From an uncultured Prevotellaceae bacterium (GTDB lineage: Bacteria > Bacteroidota > Bacteroidia > Bacteroidales > Bacteroidaceae): a stretch of 64,000 nt of DNA. This document shows positions 57,841-64,000 of this stretch, one piece after another (the first letter of the stretch is position 1; each line of letters opens with the position of its first letter). Under the pieces are notes generated by a model. The model did not search any database and was not told where the DNA came from. It saw nothing but the letters and a program-made list of their open reading frames with translations. A program made the translations under genes and the position numbers. The stretch covers positions 34,406 to 98,405 of the forward strand of contig CAMHUU010000004.1 of NCBI GenBank assembly GCA_946188395.1. The letters are read 5' to 3'.

Positions 57841-57885
57841 TCGTGTCATTATCTTATTGATCATATCTTGTGGCATATTCATCCG
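57841..57885 (-). repeat. Dispersed 45-bp leader repeat, copy C
   Basis: On the minus strand it reads as MNMPQDMINKIMTRN followed at once by a stop codon, 54 bp upstream of the frameshifted small gene. Confidence 0.8.
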
Positions 57886-58020
57886 AATAATCCGTTCAAT
57901 TCTCTGCAAGCAGAGTGTGGCGTTGCGAACGTGGTTTCTATGTTAACAGATGTTCCCATACTGCCTTTCTTCGGGGTTATTTCACGTTCTGTCTTCTTAA
58001 TTTAGATACATAATACTTTG

Positions 58021-58052
58021 CAAAGGTACGGCTTTTCTATGAAACAGCCAAA
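58021..58052 (-). promoter_or_regulatory. Bacteroidetes-type promoter of the leader-C transcript
   Basis: On the minus strand TTTG (58049-58052), a 20-bp spacer and TACCTTTG (58021-58028). It drives a leader of about 230 nt that contains repeat C before the frameshifted gene. Within the leader (about 57881-57958) a 26-codon frame starting MGTSVNIE is also open, with no recognisable function. Confidence 0.75.
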
Positions 58053-58056
58053 TTTT

Positions 58057-58893
58057 TTAAGACAAATTTCGCGCGTGCAGGTTATTTAAATAGTCATACC
58101 ATGTCTGTTGGGCCTTTGTCAGCTCGTATTCCAATTTCTTGGCACCGAAGATATTCCGGAGCCAAGTGGTGATATCCTTGTCCGGCCAATTCTCGACACC
58201 CACACGACAAGCCATGTGATTAATCAGGTGTTTCTCAATATAAATGTGCAGCACCTCCATGGCCGTATACTCATCCACTTTGTATTTCCGCTGGTAGTGA
58301 TAAAGGAACTCACCAAAATAGCATCGGCGTAGTTCAGGATCCATAAAGGCTTTCCGAAGTCCGTCGCCTATTCGTTTCAGGGCTTCTTTATTGGGACGCA
58401 CATGGAACTTAGGCACATTGCCTGCCAACAGCACCTTCATGTTAATGCCGTTCTTGTGGATGCGCAGGTTCTCAGAAATCTTGTCATGGTCGTTGGCGTT
58501 GGCTACCGCATTGGCCTTGCAGCTGAACACCCTGCTCTCCACCCCCGGCTCAATAATCTCCTGATTGGGTGTCGGCTGGAACCTGTCGGGCACCAATGGC
58601 GACATAAATGCCACCATCTGTCCTGTTTCTTTGTTGCGTACGATGCGGAAAGCATCCGATTGTTCGATTAATTCAATCAGTTCCGAGTCTTGCTTAAAGC
58701 CCAATGCCGTACGCAACTTGTTGAAGCGTTCTTGCGGATAGGCCAGTGTGACGGGGTCCATATATTCTATGGCCCCGTCGAAGAGGTATCGGATCTTACC
58801 AATCGTGTTCCACGACAGCCGCTTAGCGCGCCAATGGCGATTATAACTTCTAGCCGCTGTCGCGGCCAATGCAATGTCTTCTTTTTTTACCAT
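58057..58893 (-). CDS. Unrecognised 278-residue cytoplasmic protein
   Basis: I do not recognise this protein. It has no signal peptide or membrane segment and is mildly basic. The N-terminus is KEDIALAATAARSYNRHWRA, the middle holds SKA-type and NPNQEIIEPGVE stretches, and the C-terminal half is helical with many aromatic residues (YFGEFLYHYQRKYKVDEYTA, then LHIYIEKHLINHMACRVG). A C-terminal WPDKDITTWLRNIFGAKKLE segment follows. It has a clear promoter 170 bp upstream and a hairpin-rich leader, suggesting regulated expression. It lies between a large T9SS cargo gene and the frameshifted gene, all on the minus strand. Confidence 0.65.
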   Translation of the reverse strand: MVKKEDIALAATAARSYNRHWRAKRLSWNTIGKIRYLFDGAIEYMDPVTLAYPQERFNKLRTALGFKQDSELIELIEQSDAFRIVRNKETGQMVAFMSPLVPDRFQPTPNQEIIEPGVESRVFSCKANAVANANDHDKISENLRIHKNGINMKVLLAGNVPKFHVRPNKEALKRIGDGLRKAFMDPELRRCYFGEFLYHYQRKYKVDEYTAMEVLHIYIEKHLINHMACRVGVENWPDKDITTWLRNIFGAKKLEYELTKAQQTWYDYLNNLHARNLS

Positions 58894-59056
58894 CGATATT
58901 TATTTATTATTATTTACCACCGTGCCCCCAGGCACGTAATTCCTTATAATTTCAAGAGGCCTTTGTAGGCCTCTATATACATATATATTTTTATTTATAA
59001 AATAAAAAAATAGTTTATATAAAGAAAACTTCGGTATTTACCGAATCATATATTCG
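58894..59056 (-). promoter_or_regulatory. Structured 5' leader of the 278-residue gene with three hairpins
   Basis: In transcript order the hairpins are TTCGGTA-TT-TACCGAA (59030-59045), AGAGGCCT with AGGCCTCT around a 4-nt loop (58955-58974), and CGTGCC with GGCACG around a 4-nt loop (58921-58936). An A/T-only stretch separates the first two. No known riboswitch consensus is recognised; this could be a cis-regulatory RNA. Confidence 0.5.
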
Positions 59057-59060
59057 ACTA

Positions 59061-59091
59061 CAAAGGTACAAAAAAAAGATGAGACTGCAAA
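59061..59091 (-). promoter_or_regulatory. Promoter of the 278-residue gene
   Basis: On the minus strand TTTG (59088-59091), a 19-bp spacer and TACCTTTG (59061-59068). The -33 element lies inside the terminator stem of the upstream T9SS cargo gene, so termination and initiation signals are superimposed. Confidence 0.7.
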
Positions 59092-59121
59092 ACATTTGTT
59101 AAATATTTTGCAGTCTCATCT
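59069..59121 (-). terminator. Terminator of the large T9SS cargo gene
   Basis: A perfect 16-bp stem, AGATGAGACTGCAAAA (59077-59092) with TTTTGCAGTCTCATCT (59106-59121), is followed on the minus strand by a run of T down to about 59070. Confidence 0.95.
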
Positions 59122-59275
59122 CACTTAATCGTCACCTTGACACTTAGCGTCGAGCTGACTCACGCTCGGGAATGAGAATGCCAGCATTTTCATTCCTCTC
59201 ACTTAATCGTCACCTTGACACTTAGCGTCGAGCTGACTCACGCTCGGGAATGAGAATGCCAGCATTTTCATTCCT
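59120..59275 (-). repeat. Two 78-bp tandem repeats duplicating the 3' end of the cargo gene
   Basis: Units begin at 59120 and 59198 and a third partial one at 59276 lies in the gene itself. Each unit contains, on the minus strand, the codons for VTIK and a TGA stop, and an imperfect GGAATGAGAATG/CATTTTCATTCC hairpin. The real stop codon is the first of three equally spaced VTIK-stop sequences. Confidence 0.85.
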
Positions 59276-59276
59276 C

Positions 59277-62200
59277 TCACTTAATCGTCACCTTTTTAGT
59301 GTAGTGGCCGCGGGCGGCACGGACGATGTAGACACCGCTGGTGTTGATCGGGGTCTCGATGGTCTCCTCGGGCTGGATGTCGAAGCTGGCCAGGCAGACG
59401 CCGCTGACGCTGTAGATGCCGACGTCGGCCACAGAGCGCATGTGCGACGTAACGACGATGGCATTCTTCTTCGTAGAGAACTCCATGCTTTGGACGAGGT
59501 CGTCGTCGCTGTCGCCCATCTGAGAACCGATGTTGCTGAAGCGGATGCTACGTGTGACAGGCTTATTAGCCTGGAAGTAGCTGCGGAATGCCGACAGGCG
59601 CTTGTCGGCGGTCGTCTCGTCGACCTTCAGGTACTTGTCGCCCTCGGCAGCCATGATATAGCCTCCGGCAGGTGCCTCGATGTTCAGGTAGTTCGGCTTG
59701 AAGTAGTAGCCGTTCTCGGGTCCTACAGCACCCTCCTCGAGTTCTGTGTCGCTGACGGCAACGGTCTCACCGGTGCGTGAAGCGAAGGTGATGACCTGAC
59801 GGTCGAGGCGGTCGGGTGTGGGCGATGCCGTGTTCTGAGCCACGAAGTTACCACTGAGGTCGAACTCGTAGTAGGTCGTGCCTGGGAATCCGACGAGGTA
59901 TGGTGTAGCCTTCTGCACGTTCGGATAGTGCGTGTAGGCACGTGCCGTGCTGTAGAACTGCTGGTACTTGTCACTGTTGGCATCGTTGCGGTCGGCCTTG
60001 ATGGTCTTATCCTGGTAATAGTAGTCCCAGAGGAAGGTGTTGGTGGCTGTCTTGGTCTCAGTGCCCGTAGCATCGGGATAGTTGAAGAATGCGACAGCCT
60101 CATCGCCCTTAGTGGTCAGACCCTTCATCTCGCGGAGCCAGTACTCGTGACCTATCTTCGTCTCAGAATCGCCGTCAATGGACTTACTGCCGCTGTAGAA
60201 GTGAGTAATCTCACCCTTCTGGTGCGTCGTCACAAGTTCGGCCGTGAACGGCAGCGAGACAGACTCCCAGCCCTTCTTGAGGTCGACGTAGCTGTCGGGC
60301 GTACGCTGGTACCACATGCGGTGGTTGTCGTCGAAGGTATAGGCGATAGGAGCATTGAAGTCCTGCTTGTCGGTGAGCAGATGGTCGCAGGCGGCCGTCA
60401 GGTCGCTCTCTACGAGGTGTCCGTGAATCGATGCCGACGGAGCGATGGCCACACCGCGATAGTTGTCGTCCGTATAATAATCGGTATAGTCCGGATCGAT
60501 GAAGTAGTTAGCCAGCGTCGTGTACGTCTGACCGTTGACCTCGGGTGACGGTGCATAGACGAGGAGGTTCGACGTCTCGCCCTCGTTGGCGATGCCCAGC
60601 AGGCCATCGCTGCAGTCGAGCAGCGGCGGGTAGAAGGCGGGCTTTCCGATGGCAAAACCATCGGACACCGAACCTAAGCTCCACTTGGTGTCGTTATGGC
60701 CGGCGAAGTCGATGGCCGTCATGTTCGGGTAAGCCTCCTTCACGTCGGTGTCGGTGATAGACTTAGGCTTCGAGTAGGCGGCCAGATAAGCCCAGAGGTT
60801 GAAGTGAGCCACATCCTTGGCATTGCTGCGGTAGTAAGCCGGTGCACGGTAGACGCGGTTGCTCGTGTTGTTGGCAGGCAGACGTCCACTGCTCTTCACG
60901 ATGTGCGACGGCAGTAAGTCGTGCGGACGTGTCGAGTTGTAGTCGTAGGTCAGCGTCTGTCCGAAGTAGATGTAGTCGTCGGGCCAGATGGGCGCATAGT
61001 TGATGATGGTCTGTGTGCCGTCGTGCGTCACTCTCATGCGGTCGTCGTAAGCATCGGGCACGGTGCCGCCGGCATAGACGAAGTCGCCATCGTTATAGCG
61101 GTCCTCGACATAGCCCAGATAGCCGTACTGGGCGTCGGCCTCTGCAGGATAGTAGCCCGTGAGCATCTGCTCCGACAGTTTGCCGTCGGATTCTTCCTTG
61201 AGGTAGTTATACTCCGTACCGCTAGTCTGCTTCTGGTCGTAGTAGCGCTTGTTCAGATAGAAGCCGTTGAGGTTGTAAGCCACCGTACCATTGTAGAAGT
61301 CGCCTTCGGGCACTGCATGGGCCACGCCGCGACCATTGTTCGAAGTGCTGTAAGCCTTCGTCTCGGGATAGTAGCTGTTGACCAGCTGCATACCGCTGCC
61401 ACGTGTCGGATTGCCGAAGACGGCCTTGACACCAGCGGGGAAACCGCTGGTCGCACTGGTGTTGATCCAGCAGTTTTCGACATAGCCATCGCCTGTGTCG
61501 GCCACACCAGCCGATGTGAACGAACCGGTGACACCGAGGTTGAAGACACTGCCGCAGAGGTTGCCGAACAGCGAGTTGTTCAGACCTGTGATGGTATAGC
61601 CGTCGCCGTGCAGGTTACCTGCGAAGCAGCTCGAAGCGTCGCCGATGGGCTTCCAATCGGTGTACTTCTTCGGGCTGACGTTGCTGTTGAGGATGAATTC
61701 CAGGTCGGCACCACCTGCCACATGGCTATTAAGCGTGGCGTGGCCGGCAAGGGATGAACCCTCGGGAGCGGGCGATGCAAGCATTGAGAGGTCGAAGAAG
61801 TCCTTCAGCAGGTCGAGTTCGCTCTTTGAAGGATCGCTCTCGCAGTCGCGGTTGTCGATGTATATCTTCGAGTTGCGCATGACATTCGGATGGTCGACAT
61901 AGAGGTGGTGTTCCTTATCCTTCATGATGGCGTCGAGGTCGTGGTAGTTAGCCACGGTGACAGGTACGTAGTTCGAATACGTCTTACCCAGATACGTCTT
62001 CGAGTAGAAGGCCAGGAATACCTTCTGGTTCTGATACCAGTAGAGCGGTGTGCCGTTGTTGGTGAACGGTATGCCGTTGCGGTGGAGCATGGCATCCTCT
62101 TCGCTGTTGAACAGTTCCCAACCGCTGGTCAGTACCTCATAGAGGCCCGGATTTACCGTCGGAGCCTTCAGTCCGAGTGAGTTACCCGGCAGCACTGCAG

Positions 62201-64000
62201 GCGGTGCGTTGAGCGGACCGATTTCCGGTGCGCCACTCTCCATCTGCAGACGGATGTTCAGCACGTGCAGCTCGTTGACGAGGCTGACACCCTCGCCCTC
62301 GTCATCGGCCTCGTAGTAGGTGTACTGATAGACGGCGCTGATGACCTTTTCGGAGGTCACATCCTTGGCATTCGACTCACGCGAGACATAGAGCGTCGTG
62401 GTCTCGGTGGGTTCAGAGCCCTGGATGGTGAAGTTCTTCTGATAGTTGGGGATGTCGCTGTTAAATACTGCCGCCGTGATGACAGAGCCCTTCTGACCCG
62501 CCGTACCACTTATGGTGTTGAATGTCTCGGCAGGTGAATAGTTCTCGAAGCAGTAGTACTTGACTTCAGCGGTCGTTCCCTTCTGGAAGGTCACCACATC
62601 GACCTTCGCCTTGTTGACATCCGACAGCGACTTATAGTCCTTCTCGCTGATGTCCTGACCCTTGGCATACGGTGTGCCGTTGTCGACGAGCGTCTCGTTG
62701 ACGATGTATACCGTCTGCTCGTCGGAGCCCTGTTCGATCTGAACGCGGGTATAGTGAACCTGGTCGTTGCGGACCTTTTCGTAGTCCTCGCTGCTGATAG
62801 AGCCACCGCTGGCAATGGTATGCATCGTGTTGTCGTTATCGAAGTAGGTCAAGCTACCCTTCGTGGTATTGACCGCATCGTATGCCACCGCCTTGACGTC
62901 GCTGTAAGGACTCTTGTAATAAGTATCGATATAGCCCTCGCCATGGAACTCCGGATCGACTAGGAGGTCGAGTGCGTCGTAGTTGTAGTCGAAGTTGCTG
63001 CGAGCATCGGTCAGCTGGCACCACGACTTGATGGCACCGTAGTTCACGCCAGACTCGAAGTACTGTCCGCCATAGAGACCTTCCTTCTTGATATAATAGG
63101 CCTTCGACAGATGCGACTGTACGTATTCGAGTGCCTCGGCGAGGTCGATCTTGTCGGCATTGATCTTGCTGTTGTTGTAGTCCATGTACTGCTGAGCCAG
63201 GGCGTTAAGCTTAGCATCCGTTCCCGACACCAGTTCGCCGAGGAGCACGTAGGTCTCGTCGCCCAGCTGGATGGTGTTGACGCAGATCATGGCAGGGTCG
63301 AAGTTCGACTTGTCGGTCAGTGCGTTGTAGTCACTCTCAGAGATAGCATTACCCGCCTGGGTATTGCCGAAGTCGGCCAATGCCACATAGGCCGGTTCGA
63401 CGGTAGCCTGACCCTCAGGCTGCTGAGCCATCTTACCGACGGTCGAGGTATAGTCGTCGTAGACCTCCTTGGTGATGATTTCGCCGACACCATATTCGCG
63501 CTGTCCGTAGAGTCCGGAAGCTCCTGTCAGCGTGTAGGTAGGACCTTCGCGGTACTGCTCCTTAGCCGTAGCATCCAGATTCTCGTAAATTTCCTTGCGG
63601 ATCTTCTCGCCGTTATTGCGGTTGACGGGACTGTACCAATCGTCCCAATCCTTCGGGCTGTTCATGTCGAGTGTCAGTGCATAGCCCGTGTTGTGGCCGA
63701 TGTTGTTCGACGGATGGAACAGCTTGGTGACGTCGGTGACCTCGTTCTTGTTATAGTCGAGGACTGTAGGATGACTCTTCAGGAACTGCTGGTAAGCCGT
63801 ATTGTTCATCACGCCATCATGGACTGACGGGTCGTTTTCGAGCACGTAGGTTCCCGGCGCATATTTCGTTCCACCCACGTAGCAGGTGTCGGTATTGACG
63901 TACGTCTCCTTGACGAAGTACTTCTGTTCGTTCTGTGCCAACTGATGCCAATCCCACCAAGTGATGACGTCGTTGAGGTGATAGGTCATACTCTCGTTGT
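59277..64000 (-). CDS. Large secreted modular protein with T9SS sorting domain, N-terminus outside the window
   Basis: The frame is open to the window edge (at least 1,573 codons). The N-terminal half visible (about the first 520 residues from Met at 63989) repeats a module of about 60-80 residues built as G-x-x-IS-x-x-DY-x-x-L, a short helix, then a V-T-x-x-x-G-x-E-x-Y-x-x-x-E strand pair. Examples start with ISESDYNALTD, ISSEDYEKVRN and ISEKDYKSLSD. A GLUG-like segment (GDGYTITGLNNSLFG) occurs near residue 790. The last about 80 residues form a type A T9SS C-terminal domain: VGIYSVSGVCLASF, then GVYIVRAARGHYTKKVTIK. It is probably exported through T9SS and attached to the surface. No enzymatic motif was seen. 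Confidence 0.85.
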   Translation of the reverse strand, partial: NESMTYHLNDVITWWDWHQLAQNEQKYFVKETYVNTDTCYVGGTKYAPGTYVLENDPSVHDGVMNNTAYQQFLKSHPTVLDYNKNEVTDVTKLFHPSNNIGHNTGYALTLDMNSPKDWDDWYSPVNRNNGEKIRKEIYENLDATAKEQYREGPTYTLTGASGLYGQREYGVGEIITKEVYDDYTSTVGKMAQQPEGQATVEPAYVALADFGNTQAGNAISESDYNALTDKSNFDPAMICVNTIQLGDETYVLLGELVSGTDAKLNALAQQYMDYNNSKINADKIDLAEALEYVQSHLSKAYYIKKEGLYGGQYFESGVNYGAIKSWCQLTDARSNFDYNYDALDLLVDPEFHGEGYIDTYYKSPYSDVKAVAYDAVNTTKGSLTYFDNDNTMHTIASGGSISSEDYEKVRNDQVHYTRVQIEQGSDEQTVYIVNETLVDNGTPYAKGQDISEKDYKSLSDVNKAKVDVVTFQKGTTAEVKYYCFENYSPAETFNTISGTAGQKGSVITAAVFNSDIPNYQKNFTIQGSEPTETTTLYVSRESNAKDVTSEKVISAVYQYTYYEADDEGEGVSLVNELHVLNIRLQMESGAPEIGPLNAPPAVLPGNSLGLKAPTVNPGLYEVLTSGWELFNSEEDAMLHRNGIPFTNNGTPLYWYQNQKVFLAFYSKTYLGKTYSNYVPVTVANYHDLDAIMKDKEHHLYVDHPNVMRNSKIYIDNRDCESDPSKSELDLLKDFFDLSMLASPAPEGSSLAGHATLNSHVAGGADLEFILNSNVSPKKYTDWKPIGDASSCFAGNLHGDGYTITGLNNSLFGNLCGSVFNLGVTGSFTSAGVADTGDGYVENCWINTSATSGFPAGVKAVFGNPTRGSGMQLVNSYYPETKAYSTSNNGRGVAHAVPEGDFYNGTVAYNLNGFYLNKRYYDQKQTSGTEYNYLKEESDGKLSEQMLTGYYPAEADAQYGYLGYVEDRYNDGDFVYAGGTVPDAYDDRMRVTHDGTQTIINYAPIWPDDYIYFGQTLTYDYNSTRPHDLLPSHIVKSSGRLPANNTSNRVYRAPAYYRSNAKDVAHFNLWAYLAAYSKPKSITDTDVKEAYPNMTAIDFAGHNDTKWSLGSVSDGFAIGKPAFYPPLLDCSDGLLGIANEGETSNLLVYAPSPEVNGQTYTTLANYFIDPDYTDYYTDDNYRGVAIAPSASIHGHLVESDLTAACDHLLTDKQDFNAPIAYTFDDNHRMWYQRTPDSYVDLKKGWESVSLPFTAELVTTHQKGEITHFYSGSKSIDGDSETKIGHEYWLREMKGLTTKGDEAVAFFNYPDATGTETKTATNTFLWDYYYQDKTIKADRNDANSDKYQQFYSTARAYTHYPNVQKATPYLVGFPGTTYYEFDLSGNFVAQNTASPTPDRLDRQVITFASRTGETVAVSDTELEEGAVGPENGYYFKPNYLNIEAPAGGYIMAAEGDKYLKVDETTADKRLSAFRSYFQANKPVTRSIRFSNIGSQMGDSDDDLVQSMEFSTKKNAIVVTSHMRSVADVGIYSVSGVCLASFDIQPEETIETPINTSGVYIVRAARGHYTKKVTIK

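Noticed and set aside
57881..57958. 26-codon frame starting MGTSVNIE in the leader-C transcript
   Set aside because: It is short, has no relatives I recognise, and its resemblance to the start of the AAA pseudogene (MGTYINIG) is limited to a few residues.

Overview
The window looks like a Prevotellaceae chromosome (Bacteroidales; Prevotella, Segatella or Xylanibacter type). Supporting signs are a SusD-family protein, promoters with the Bacteroidetes -7 element TAnnTTTG (with a clear TTTG -33 element at several of them), a Bacteroidetes-style dcw cluster without murF or ddl, glycine-lipid acyltransferases of the GlsA/GlsB type, and secreted proteins with type IX secretion (T9SS) C-terminal tails.

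Left part, 1-13.2 kb, plus strand. A fructan utilisation locus holds a SusD C-terminus, a SusE-position surface lipoprotein, a secreted GH32 fructanase, a FucP-type sugar permease and a PfkB fructokinase. It is interrupted by a uracil/xanthine-type permease gene (uraA-like) flanked by repeat-rich DNA. The methionine genes metH (B12-dependent) and metF follow. The lipoprotein's signal peptide is crossed by five copies of a 7-bp repeat that put it out of frame; four copies would restore a textbook lipoprotein signal, so it may be phase-variable.

Middle part, 13.2-28.8 kb, minus strand. The division and cell-wall cluster reads mraZ-rsmH-ftsL-ftsI-murE-mraY-murD-ftsW-murG-murC-ftsQ-ftsA-ftsZ, with three 10-bp-spaced MraZ-type boxes in front of mraZ. 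A plus-strand operon (28.9-33.1 kb) encodes the two glycine-lipid acyltransferases and a secreted beta-helix protein. Then come dgt, a triple-HhH protein and a sodium symporter on the minus strand, and a VanZ-like protein on the plus strand.

Right part, 37.5-64 kb, all minus strand. This is a locus of very large secreted proteins: a 5,089-residue protein built of YGGG-type repeats, a 797-residue MBG-type protein with a Prevotella tail, and a partial protein of at least 1,570 residues with a T9SS sorting domain. Among them lie an ATPase, a deleted AAA/PD-(D/E)XK pseudogene, a frameshifted small gene and an unrecognised 278-residue protein. A 45-bp leader repeat occurs three times (perhaps four) at gene starts here.

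Across the window many short spacers are arrays of four to five degenerate 7-bp or 8-bp units. The same heptamer arrays also lie in frame inside metH (three times), rsmH, the vanZ-like gene and the 797-residue gene. No tRNA, rRNA, CRISPR array, insertion sequence or riboswitch was recognised.
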